From an uncultured Ruminococcus sp. (GTDB lineage Bacteria > Bacillota > Clostridia > Oscillospirales > Ruminococcaceae), in assembly GCA_946413815.1 (NCBI GenBank), contig CAMKMD010000009.1, positions 1 through 64,000 on the forward strand: a DNA stretch of 64,000 nt, in the 5' to 3' direction. The notes below the pieces were generated by a model. It saw nothing but the letters and a program-made list of their open reading frames with translations, did not search any database and was not told the origin of the DNA. Below, piece after piece: positions 29,462-38,597 of this stretch. Every line of letters starts with the position of its first letter. The first letter of the stretch is position 1. The translations under genes and the position numbers were made by a program.

Positions 29462-29947
29462 TTATGCTCTTATATATCTGAACCCTAACTCCTCCCTGAC
29501 CTTAGGCGCAATTAACTTGCGCGTGCTCTTCATGGTAATCATCAGCAATCCGTAATGTCCGGCAAGCAGATTAAACTCCGCCACTGTAAGCGTCAGCTCT
29601 CTGATACCTCCCCGATTCAGTCTCCTGATCTGCTTATTGATCACAGCAACGCCGTCCTCGTCATTATTCCCCGCAAAATATCCGAGAACGGGCTTATCCA
29701 CAGTCAAAGCCTCATACTTAACCCCTCCATGAAGTACCCTGATCCAGTCATTATTCAAGCCCATAGCCGCGATCACTATGTAACCTGTGGGAGCTTTTCC
29801 TGAAAGATGCCTGAACGTTATAGTCCTCGCCTTTCTGTCTACAATAAGCTCACCTATGCACTTCTTCTTTCTGAGAAAACTGAACCTGTTTTTATCGGAA
29901 GCGATGATCTCGAACTTCCTTCTGATAATGTCTGTACTCTTTTCCAT
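29462..29947 (-). CDS. Hypothetical protein of mobilizable element
   Basis: Downstream of the relaxase in the same orientation; 3' part duplicated at 19303-19434. Confidence 0.6.
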   Translation of the reverse strand: MEKSTDIIRRKFEIIASDKNRFSFLRKKKCIGELIVDRKARTITFRHLSGKAPTGYIVIAAMGLNNDWIRVLHGGVKYEALTVDKPVLGYFAGNNDEDGVAVINKQIRRLNRGGIRELTLTVAEFNLLAGHYGLLMITMKSTRKLIAPKVREELGFRYIRA

Positions 29948-29974
29948 AAGTATCTCCTTTCCTTCATAGGTGTT

Positions 29975-30505
29975 TTATTCCTCGTCCTGAGAAGTAAATA
30001 TTTCAGGACACTCCCATTCCTTCCCCTGTTCATATGTAACCGAAAGTGCAGTTTCTTTTCCCGTAACATCAGCTACACGCTGAGCTATGCCGTAGTTAGT
30101 CCGATTGTCGGAATACAGCATAGAACCGTCATTGTAGTTTGTGGTGCTGACGTAGTTATGTACATGAAACAAAGAACTATCACGCTTCTCGTTATGCACA
30201 ACACTCATCACAAGATGCTCCTCGGTGAAAGGCCTGATTATCTCCTCATTCAACCGCATAGCTTCATCGGCGGTAGGAGCAGTATCCTCCGTAAAGGAAA
30301 TCATAAACTGCAGGAACGGATTCTTGTCACCGTTATTCCAGAACTCAGCATTCTTTTCAAACTGCATAGCTGCGACCTCGGGAGAATTCTGATTTACACC
30401 GTACCCCTTCGTCAGTACTCGCCTGTCGTCAAGGCAGTAATTCATGGCATTCCTGATATAGGCTGTGCCACCGTCCGACCTTGTAATTACTTTACATACT
30501 TCCAT
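29975..30505 (-). CDS. Short relaxase/mobilization nuclease domain protein
   Basis: HNEKRDSSLFHVHNYVSTTNYNDG (histidine-containing relaxase motif); follows a MobC/RHH-like gene. Confidence 0.7.
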   Translation of the reverse strand: MEVCKVITRSDGGTAYIRNAMNYCLDDRRVLTKGYGVNQNSPEVAAMQFEKNAEFWNNGDKNPFLQFMISFTEDTAPTADEAMRLNEEIIRPFTEEHLVMSVVHNEKRDSSLFHVHNYVSTTNYNDGSMLYSDNRTNYGIAQRVADVTGKETALSVTYEQGKEWECPEIFTSQDEE

Positions 30506-30756
30506 AATTCTGCGACCTCCTTCTGTAATGACTCCGCTTCCTTTGAAGCGTACTCCCCAACAAGCTTCTCTGCCTTGTTAACTATATCCTGTACCTTTGC
30601 CGTTATGGCAGGCGTAAGCGTGCTTGTGAAATGTTTGAGTCTGTAGTTAGCGATATCTGAGAATGTCGTGTTCTGTGCCTTGGCCTCTCTGTTTATCTCC
30701 TCAACTACGCTCTCATGAATGCGGATAGCCTTTGCCATTGTTTTTTCCTTTGCCAT
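30487..30756 (-). CDS. MobC/ribbon-helix-helix-like mobilization protein
   Basis: MAKEKTMAKAIRIHESVVEEINREAKAQNTTFSDIANYRLKHF; overlaps the relaxase start. Confidence 0.65.
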   Translation of the reverse strand: MAKEKTMAKAIRIHESVVEEINREAKAQNTTFSDIANYRLKHFTSTLTPAITAKVQDIVNKAEKLVGEYASKEAESLQKEVAELWKYVK

Positions 30757-30958
30757 TGTAGTTTCCTCCGTGTAGTGTATTTCCTGTATACACTCTCCCC
30801 CATAACCTTGCTGATATATATTAATAATTATATTTGCAGGATATAGGTATAAGGGAAGGTGTATTACAGAATTATCATACAGTACATTTTCCGACGGTAT
30901 TATTGTATATATACTACATGATAAAAACTAATGAAAGGAAAGTCAGTACCCAAACAGC

Positions 30959-31000
30959 AAGCCTCTGTATATCGGTTTCAAAACCGAAGTGCAGAGGCTT
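30959..31000. other. Nested hairpin, candidate oriT or terminator
   Basis: AAGCCTCTG...CGGTTT/AAACCG...CAGAGGCTT, upstream of mobC-relaxase. Confidence 0.4.
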
Positions 31001-31126
31001 TTAATATATACAGCCGCGCCGTCCCGGAAGGGGCGGCGGACTGTAAGGGGTGTTCGCTCTTATTAACAATATATATTTAGGCAGGCACTTTTTCTGTTTT
31101 TTCCGTTCTCAAAATATATATAATTA

Positions 31127-31459
31127 ATGTGCGATCAGGATAAGATGATCAATAATTCAGAAAGGAGGATCCCTATGGTCGACAACAAACGATATCTTAC
31201 CTGCGGCGTCGATAGCACTATCCCGCTTGATATTCAACTATTCCTGTGGGGATGTGTTGAAAAGATGCCCGAGCCAAAGGATTATCTGCAGGTCTTTGAG
31301 TTAAAGCCTGTAGGTTGCCTGCAAAGCATAACCCATACATCAGAAGAACCGGAGTACCGCATGGAATACTTATTCCCATCGGATAACCCAGTCAACGAGA
31401 AAGTCTACATCATAGACGATGGAGACCACAGCACAATGCTGCTTGCAAGCGAATACTGA
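31127..31459 (+). CDS. DUF960-like protein
   Basis: RYLTCGVDSTIPLDIQLFLW...DYLQVFELK...EEPEYRMEY...VYIIDDGDHSTMLLASEY. Confidence 0.65.
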   Translation: MCDQDKMINNSERRIPMVDNKRYLTCGVDSTIPLDIQLFLWGCVEKMPEPKDYLQVFELKPVGCLQSITHTSEEPEYRMEYLFPSDNPVNEKVYIIDDGDHSTMLLASEY

Positions 31460-31513
31460 GAACGAAGCCGCTCCTTCGGGAGCGGCTTTTTCACGTCTTT
31501 AAGGAGGAAAACA

Positions 31514-32626
31514 ATGGAAGAAAAGAATAACGAGAACGCCATCTATTGCTCGCATTGCGGAGCTCTTATCGAAGAGGGCGAGGATTATGAAGAGGTCAAC
31601 GGACAGCCGGTCTGCACGGAGTGCTACGAGAATCACACAGTAACCTGCGACCGCTGCGGCGAGGTTATGTGGACCGAAGACAGTTACGGAGACGAGTATT
31701 CTACGCTCTGCCGTCACTGTTATGAAAATCATTACGTCAGGTGCTCCTGCTGCGATGCCCTGCTCCATGAAGATGATGCTTACCACCTTGATGGCTACGC
31801 TTACTGCAGCGACTGCTACCACGACGAGCTTGACAAGAACCGCTCCATCCATGATTACGGCTACAAGCCGGATCCGGTTTTCTTTGGAGACAGTCACAGA
31901 TACTTCGGCGTAGAGCTTGAAATAGATGGAGCAGGCAAGGACAGCGACAACGCCGATGAGATTCTGTCAGTCGGTAACAGGAGCGACGAGTTCATCTATA
32001 TCAAAAGTGATGGCAGTCTTGACGACGGTATGGAGATCGTAAGCCATCCGGCGTCGCTGGAATACCACAAAGCTTATCAGTGGGACAGGATAATGAGCAA
32101 GGCAGTCAGCCTTGGATACAGGTCGCATCAGACATCGACCTGCGGCCTCCATGTTCATGTGAACAGAGATTGCCTCGGAGATAGCCGTGAGGAGCAGGAT
32201 GATACCATCAGCCGTATCCTCTTCTTCGTTGAATCCCACTGGAACGAGTTACTCAAGTTCTCTCGTCGCTCTGAGTATTCGATGAACCGCTGGGCGGCTC
32301 GTTATGGTTACGAGAAAACCGGGCGTGAGATTCTCGACAAGGCAAAAAAGGGAAACAACGGAAGGTATGCGGCTGTGAACCTGATGAACTATTCAACAAT
32401 CGAGTTCCGCCTGTTCCGTGGCACGCTGAAGATCAACACGTTTGTAGCCACATTAGAACTTGTCAATGCTATCATCGATGTTGCCCTGAGCTTTTCAGAG
32501 GAAGGCCTGCACAAGCTGTCGTGGAGTGACTTTGTAGCTACAATCGCAGAACCGGAGCTGATAGCCTATCTGAAAGAGAGACGGCTCTACATAAACGAAG
32601 AAACAACAACAGAGGAGGATATGTAA
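31514..32626 (+). CDS. Zinc-ribbon amidoligase (glutamine synthetase-like fold family)
   Basis: CxxC-rich N-terminus; HRYFGVELEIDGAG, IKSDGSL, GLHVHVNRD, YSTIEFRLFRGTL motifs. Confidence 0.8.
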   Translation: MEEKNNENAIYCSHCGALIEEGEDYEEVNGQPVCTECYENHTVTCDRCGEVMWTEDSYGDEYSTLCRHCYENHYVRCSCCDALLHEDDAYHLDGYAYCSDCYHDELDKNRSIHDYGYKPDPVFFGDSHRYFGVELEIDGAGKDSDNADEILSVGNRSDEFIYIKSDGSLDDGMEIVSHPASLEYHKAYQWDRIMSKAVSLGYRSHQTSTCGLHVHVNRDCLGDSREEQDDTISRILFFVESHWNELLKFSRRSEYSMNRWAARYGYEKTGREILDKAKKGNNGRYAAVNLMNYSTIEFRLFRGTLKINTFVATLELVNAIIDVALSFSEEGLHKLSWSDFVATIAEPELIAYLKERRLYINEETTTEEDM

Positions 32627-32627
32627 G

Positions 32628-32819
32628 ATGCTTAAAACAGATATTATTGAAAAGATACCGGTATTGACTGTACCAACTGTCACCCGCAGCGATATACGGC
32701 TCATAACAGCCCTTGTCACCGTTCTGGCGGCGACGCACCTTGTCAACAAAGTGCATAAAGTCATACGTGAGATCGACAGGCTTGAACATCCGGATGATGT
32801 TCTCAGATTTTTTAAATGA
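32628..32819 (+). CDS. Small 63-aa protein between amidoligase and GATase
   Basis: GAGGAGG upstream of ATG; tightly packed gene order. Confidence 0.55.
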   Translation: MLKTDIIEKIPVLTVPTVTRSDIRLITALVTVLAATHLVNKVHKVIREIDRLEHPDDVLRFFK

Positions 32820-32831
32820 GGAGGTAACAAG

Positions 32832-33815
32832 ATGTGTAGTTTATTTGGATGGACTGATTATGCAGGCATTGTCCCGCACAGAGTACTCAGAAAGCTTACT
32901 CAGGCACTTGCGAACGCCGCAGAGGAACGTGGCACAGATGCGGCAGGCATCAGTTATGTACGTGACGGACAGGTGGTAATCTACAAGAGACCTAAGCCTG
33001 CACATAAGCTTCACTTCAATCCGCCTGAGGGTACAACGGCAGTTATGGGGCACACCCGCATGGCTACTCAGGGAGACAAGAAGCTGAACTTCAATAATCA
33101 TCCATTCGCCGGCTCTGCCAGCGGTACTTCATTCGCATTTGCTCACAATGGGGTACTCTGGAATGACAAGGAACTCCGCCGTGATAAGGTCATACCCGCA
33201 ACCTACATCGACACTGACAGTTATGCTGCTTGTCAGCTTATCGAAACTCAGGGTAAAATTGACTTTGATAGTCTCAGATACATGGCTGAGACTGTAGAAG
33301 GAAACTTCACCTTTACGGTACTTGATCAGGAGAATAACCTGTACATTATAAAAGGAAGCAATCCGATGTATCTGCTCCACTTCAAGTCACTGGGGCTGTT
33401 TATCTATGCTTCGACAGAGAGTATCATGAAGGCGGCACTCCGCCGCCTTGGATTCCACAAGTTTCCGTCAGAGCGGATTGAAACCATTGAGGGTGATATC
33501 CTCAGGATTGACTGTCACGGTCAGATCACTCGCTCCGGGTTCGAGCCTAAACTGTATCGCATGAAGTACTCTCCGTGGTTAGATGATGACATCTATACTT
33601 ATTATAATATACACGAAGAAATGCTGCTCGCTTACTGCGGCTGTTACGGAGTGGACAGTTCGGATGTGGAGTTATTGTTGGAGTATGGCTACAGCTGCGA
33701 TGAGATAGAGGAGATGCTTGCCGATCATGACCTGCTCCGGGAAGCTATACAGGATGTGAAGTACATCTGTGGTGAGGAGAAATATGAAGGTTGTTACGGA
33801 GGTATCTGCGGATGA
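32832..33815 (+). CDS. Class II glutamine amidotransferase (N-terminal Cys)
   Basis: MCSLFGWTDYAG...AEERGTDAAGISYVRDG...MGHTRMATQGDKKLNFNNHPF. Confidence 0.85.
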   Translation: MCSLFGWTDYAGIVPHRVLRKLTQALANAAEERGTDAAGISYVRDGQVVIYKRPKPAHKLHFNPPEGTTAVMGHTRMATQGDKKLNFNNHPFAGSASGTSFAFAHNGVLWNDKELRRDKVIPATYIDTDSYAACQLIETQGKIDFDSLRYMAETVEGNFTFTVLDQENNLYIIKGSNPMYLLHFKSLGLFIYASTESIMKAALRRLGFHKFPSERIETIEGDILRIDCHGQITRSGFEPKLYRMKYSPWLDDDIYTYYNIHEEMLLAYCGCYGVDSSDVELLLEYGYSCDEIEEMLADHDLLREAIQDVKYICGEEKYEGCYGGICG

Positions 33816-34987
33816 CCAAAAAAGCTAACGGAGAAGGAAGCATCTTTAAGGATAAACAAGGGCGGTGGCGCGCCGTTATTTCCATCCCTACCGTTGACGG
33901 TAAGCAGAAAAGGAAGTATCTGTACGGCCGTACACGTAAAGAAGCTTCCGATAAAATGACGGCGCTGCTTAATCAGCTGCACACCAACACATATATCGAG
34001 CCATGTCAGATCAATCTCTATGACTGGCTTTGCACCTGGCTTGAACTGTACTGCAAAAACGAGGTAAGGTCTTCAACATACGTGAACTACGATACATATG
34101 TTCAGCGTCATATAAGGGACACTATCGGCGGATATAAGCTGTGTGACCTCACCAACGGCATCATGCAGGCTTTCTACAACGAAAAAGCAAAGAACGGCAA
34201 GCTGGATGGTTCCGGCGGTCTTAATCCTAAGACCATAAAGAATATGCACGATATGATACACAGAGCCCTTGACAAGGCCGTTCACCTTGATATGATTCCG
34301 AAGAACCCCTCAGACTTTGTCACTCTTCCGAAATTCAGGAGATCTGAAATGCGGTTTCTTACCCTTGAGGAGCAGAAGCAGCTGCAGGAGGCTGTTAAAG
34401 GAGACAGGCTTGAAATGCCTGTTCTCCTCGCCCTCTATACCGGGATGCGGCAAGGCGAGATCTTCGGCCTGAAATGGGCTTATGTCCATCTTGATTCTGC
34501 CGACCGTTCATGGCTGCGAGTAGTTCAGGCAGTCAACAGGTTAAGCGACCGGACGGGTGAAGGAAGTAAGAAGACTTATCTTGCCCTGTGCGATCCTAAG
34601 ACTTCTCACTCTGTCAGAGCCATCCCTCTTCTCCCCTATATTGCCGGGAAACTGAGAGTTTACAAAGCGGAACAGGAACAGTATTTCAGAGACAAAGGAC
34701 TGCATAGGAGTGAGATGGTCTTTACTTCAAAAGCGGGGAACTTAGTTGATCCGGCAGACTTCCGTCGTGATTTCAAGCTGCTGCTCAAGCGCAGCGGTCT
34801 GCGTGAGATTAACGTTCACGCCCTCCGGCACACCTTTGCTACAAGAGCACTTGAGAGCGGCATGAATGTCAAGACGCTCTCAAAGATCCTGGGACACAGC
34901 AGCGTTGCATTCACTCTTGACACATACGCCCACGTTACTGAGGACCTGAAATTTGAAGAAATGGCCGGTATGAATGGCTTTCTGTGA
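33812..34987 (+). CDS. int: Tyrosine recombinase/integrase
   Basis: TGMRQGEIFGLKW, LRHTFATRALESGM, LGHSSVAFTLDTYAH; ATGA overlap with the upstream GATase. Confidence 0.9.
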   Translation: MTKKANGEGSIFKDKQGRWRAVISIPTVDGKQKRKYLYGRTRKEASDKMTALLNQLHTNTYIEPCQINLYDWLCTWLELYCKNEVRSSTYVNYDTYVQRHIRDTIGGYKLCDLTNGIMQAFYNEKAKNGKLDGSGGLNPKTIKNMHDMIHRALDKAVHLDMIPKNPSDFVTLPKFRRSEMRFLTLEEQKQLQEAVKGDRLEMPVLLALYTGMRQGEIFGLKWAYVHLDSADRSWLRVVQAVNRLSDRTGEGSKKTYLALCDPKTSHSVRAIPLLPYIAGKLRVYKAEQEQYFRDKGLHRSEMVFTSKAGNLVDPADFRRDFKLLLKRSGLREINVHALRHTFATRALESGMNVKTLSKILGHSSVAFTLDTYAHVTEDLKFEEMAGMNGFL

Positions 34988-35073
34988 TCATCTGCTCCGC
35001 CCGCCGGCGGAGCTTTTTTTCTGTAGTGGCATTAAAGTGCTGCTCTAAAATTCTTATTATAGGAGCAGATGTC

Positions 35074-35088
35074 TGGACACATGGACAC
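35074..35088. repeat. TGGACAC-A-TGGACAC tandem heptamer
   Basis: TGGACACATGGACAC; similar pairs at 36443-36458 and 38973-38987. Confidence 0.5.
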
Positions 35089-35195
35089 TTGCGGAAATAT
35101 GGGCGTTTGATAACGGTGAAGAGCCCGTATATAACGTACGTTTCCTCGGACACCGTAAACGAAAAGGCTCCCCAGAACTGAGGAGCCATAATTCA

Positions 35196-36065
35196 TTATT
35201 TGTAAAGATCGTAGTAGGATATAAGGCTATCCATTACTTTTTCATTATACTTATAATTGTTACCATCCGGAGACTGGTAAAAAAGATTCTTCTGAATTAT
35301 CTGCTCCCATGGCTTAATATCCCAGTCATTGATACAGCCATCACCGTCCATGTCTGCGGTTTCAACAAACTTTCCTGCAAGCGGATACTTATCACGATCT
35401 GCTACATACTGTTCTATTGCCACCTTATCACAGATATCTACCTGACCATCGCCGTTTGCGTCGCCTAATCTTGATATCAGACGATCCATATGAAAGGTAT
35501 AATCTTCCTTAACAATTTTGCCGTCCGGATGATCAACAATAAAGCTGCATGATCTGTTATACATCAGCTGTGCTGCCGGATGATGCTTAGGATCTTTGAA
35601 ATAGTCTGACATAGTCATGATATCGCCGATGCTGAACATAAGATCACCATTCGCATCGCCCCAGCAGTAAGCACTTCTATCCACACCTTTTACATTAATA
35701 GATCTCTCGCAGTGAAGGATATTATACATATCCTGATAGCTATACTTAGGATAGGTTACAGCCAGATAGTCTATCATATATCCATCATCCTCGTCTATCT
35801 TGCCATTATGATTCCAGTCTTTGATATGCCAAGCTGCCTGAGGGAACATTTCTTCGACGATCATCTTATCTTTGGAATTTCCGTTTACATATCTTGTGAA
35901 TGCAGCAGTATCCCAGAAATCGTATTTTCCGTCTTCATTGATATCACCCTCAAGAGTGTAGGTTATCACAAATTCTGCATTTGCGTTGATTGTATTCATC
36001 ATAGGAACTGTGCAGAGTGTAGCCGCAGCAATCGCAGCTGCGATCTTTGTTGCAATTGTCTTCAT
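35196..36065 (-). CDS. Secreted dockerin/EF-hand-rich protein
   Basis: Signal peptide; GDINEDGKYDFWDTAAFTRYVNG, GDANGDLMFSIGDIMTMSDYF, GDANGDGQVDICDKVAIEQYV, ADMDGDGCINDWDIKPW. Confidence 0.85.
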   Translation of the reverse strand: MKTIATKIAAAIAAATLCTVPMMNTINANAEFVITYTLEGDINEDGKYDFWDTAAFTRYVNGNSKDKMIVEEMFPQAAWHIKDWNHNGKIDEDDGYMIDYLAVTYPKYSYQDMYNILHCERSINVKGVDRSAYCWGDANGDLMFSIGDIMTMSDYFKDPKHHPAAQLMYNRSCSFIVDHPDGKIVKEDYTFHMDRLISRLGDANGDGQVDICDKVAIEQYVADRDKYPLAGKFVETADMDGDGCINDWDIKPWEQIIQKNLFYQSPDGNNYKYNEKVMDSLISYYDLYK

Positions 36066-36442
36066 CTTGTATTATTCCTTTCGGCAGTTTATTAGAGGCC
36101 TCACTTAGTATTTTACTACCGACAGCGGATAATGTCAAATCAAGTCACTATTGTCAATGTTTATATTTTTTTACTTTAGTGGCGGCAGAATATCATGTGC
36201 GGGTATGCAGTGAATATGGCGTCTATCCTTGCATCTGGGAGATAGGTCTTGCGACAGTGCTTTCCTGCGGAAGCATGGATTGAATGGCATTATTTTCTGT
36301 TGAATTTCACATATTTATTTTTGTCACAAAATGACATTTGGTTGATTTACCGTTTTTTTATCTCACCGCACTGGCTTGGTAAACTGTTAAAGCGGTAAGC
36401 AGCTCAGGGGCTGTTGTTTTTTTATTTGTTGGCGGGAATGTT

Positions 36443-36458
36443 TGGACACTGTGGACAC
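36443..36458. repeat. TGGACAC-TG-TGGACAC tandem heptamer
   Basis: Second copy of the motif seen at 35074. Confidence 0.5.
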
Positions 36459-36487
36459 ATCATAGAGAGTCACTCGTCCTTTCTCCA

Positions 36488-38185
36488 TCATTCTTTCAGT
36501 TTATATGTCACACAGAATACATTATCATTCCATTTAAGAATGAAAGGCTCGTCACTGATTACTTCATACTTCTCGTCCCTTCTTATATTTATTGCAACCT
36601 TATCTCCCACATGACCATACCCAATATACTTCTTTGCCATCTCGTTGCGCTTATCTCCTTCAATTATTGTGTACTGAACATAATATGGAACATTCCATTC
36701 AAGTCTATGCTGAAAATCCTCTATCGCAGCCTTAAGATTTTTAAATGGGCTGTATACGTCCCCTGCCTGCTCCGCAACCATTCTTCCAACAGAGATATCT
36801 GCCTCAACCCGGATTTTCTTCTCAAACTCCGATAAAAGTTCTCTGTGCTTCTGATAAAACGAGATATATGAAGTGTGTGCGTCGTCAAGTATTTTTAATG
36901 TTGTATGCTTAAGGATACATTTACGTGAATCATCTATGCTGTCCTTGTATTCTTTTGATTCAGAGTACAGTTTAAACATCTCTTCAAAGTCATACAGTTC
37001 CAGTGAAGAGCATAGCTTATCAAGCCATAGAGTCAAAAGATACTTGTATATGACTATAGTATCCTCTTTGCTGAAGCCGATCCCATTCTCTTCCATAAAT
37101 AGTCTGAACTGATCCAGGCCTTTTCCAAGCCCTTCAGTCTTTGTATCTGAAAAGAATCTGTTATAATTACACTTTAAAAAACTATCCACTATACTACTTA
37201 TTGCTTTGAGCTTTTTCATATATTGCAGCTTAACGTCACTGCAATACTTTTCCAGCAGATACTTGTATGCGTTCCTATATGACATCTCCTTTATCTCAGA
37301 TTCTGAGTTTCCATACTCAGTTCCGATTTTCTCAGCCATGTCAGACTTACAGATTCCATGGCTCTCATCTTCAGCAGTAATCATACCGGCCAACGAAGTA
37401 TAGAAACAGAATATCCTCGGAACATAAAAGTCAGTATTAAGGTTCCAGAAATCCAGTCTACAGTCCTGAGCACTGACTAAAGACACAGGCCTATTCTTTA
37501 TCATACTTGCTCTGACAAGCTCTACGTTCTCTAATCTTCTGCTGTCTGTTCCCTGCTCTGACACAAGATGCAGCTTTATCGTAGTATCAATGTATCTTAC
37601 ATTATAATGTATATGCCAATCATCCCCATTATCTATAAGGAGGCAATAGTCGCCTGTGCCTTCCTTATACTGCTCCACTGCAGAGTATCTGGCAGAAGAA
37701 TATATCATTCTTATTATTCCTTTTGTGATAATCTCTTTTCTGTGCCTTACCCTCATTTTTTTCAGCTCGCTATTGTATTCATCTTCATCAAAGTTTTTAC
37801 CAAATGAACACATTAGATGGATATGGCGCTCCAGAAGATGCCCTATCAGTTTCGAAAACAATGCTTTTTCCGTGTCACTATAAAAAGTATAGTTAAGATC
37901 TATTCCTTTTTTCATGAGATACTCTACTGCATGATCAACTGCAACCTGCCTGCAATAACCCTTATACTCCTTACCATTGCTATCAACAAATTCTGTCTTT
38001 GCTTCAGTAAAGGTTAGCCTGATCAGTGCGGAGTAGTCCGCTTCGTCCGTTTTCAAAAAAGAACACTTGTTCGCATACTTACCTTTCCCGATTATCACTA
38101 GCCTCTTATCTATGTCAACACCCACTGCCTTACTGGGGAAAATGCTTGCTATCATGTCACCAAGATGGCCGTTCCTGATATCCAT
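36488..38185 (-). CDS. Large hypothetical cargo protein of mobilizable element
   Basis: GGAGG upstream of MDIRNGHLGDMIASIF; 565 codons; no recognised domain. Confidence 0.75.
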   Translation of the reverse strand: MDIRNGHLGDMIASIFPSKAVGVDIDKRLVIIGKGKYANKCSFLKTDEADYSALIRLTFTEAKTEFVDSNGKEYKGYCRQVAVDHAVEYLMKKGIDLNYTFYSDTEKALFSKLIGHLLERHIHLMCSFGKNFDEDEYNSELKKMRVRHRKEIITKGIIRMIYSSARYSAVEQYKEGTGDYCLLIDNGDDWHIHYNVRYIDTTIKLHLVSEQGTDSRRLENVELVRASMIKNRPVSLVSAQDCRLDFWNLNTDFYVPRIFCFYTSLAGMITAEDESHGICKSDMAEKIGTEYGNSESEIKEMSYRNAYKYLLEKYCSDVKLQYMKKLKAISSIVDSFLKCNYNRFFSDTKTEGLGKGLDQFRLFMEENGIGFSKEDTIVIYKYLLTLWLDKLCSSLELYDFEEMFKLYSESKEYKDSIDDSRKCILKHTTLKILDDAHTSYISFYQKHRELLSEFEKKIRVEADISVGRMVAEQAGDVYSPFKNLKAAIEDFQHRLEWNVPYYVQYTIIEGDKRNEMAKKYIGYGHVGDKVAINIRRDEKYEVISDEPFILKWNDNVFCVTYKLKE

Positions 38186-38384
38186 TGTGATCTCGCCTCC
38201 ATTTTGTAATTTTTTTGTAATTTTTCTGTAATATTTGCAGAATTCCGGTTTTCTTTCCCTTTTCTTATTTCTTTCTCTCGAAGCTTCGCCATTTGCATAA
38301 CATTTTAGAAAAAAATTCCAATAATTTTCGTTTTGATAGAATGGATATGTCAGCTGATAAAAATAATATGAAAGGGTGATTACC

Positions 38385-38597
38385 ATGGACAAATCAACAC
38401 TTTGTCTTACGGCCGAGCAGGTAGCTCAGGAACTCGGGATTTCTGTCTCACTCGTTCGGCGTCTCACTCGGAATGGCTCCCTGCCGCATCTGCGGCTCGG
38501 ACGCCGCATCATCTACCCGTCTGCCGCTATTAATAGCTGGCTGGCAGATCACACGGAATATGGAAAAACCATTTCCGAGGATGATTCCGATGCGTAA
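38385..38597 (+). CDS. xis: Excisionase-like helix-turn-helix protein
   Basis: LTAEQVAQELGISVSLVRRLTRNGSLPHLRLGRRIIYP. Confidence 0.8.
   Translation: MDKSTLCLTAEQVAQELGISVSLVRRLTRNGSLPHLRLGRRIIYPSAAINSWLADHTEYGKTISEDDSDA

Noticed and set aside
32628-32819. Definite RiPP precursor
   Set aside because: Position between amidoligase and GATase is suggestive, but there is no leader/core pattern; kept only as a candidate within the amidoligase finding.
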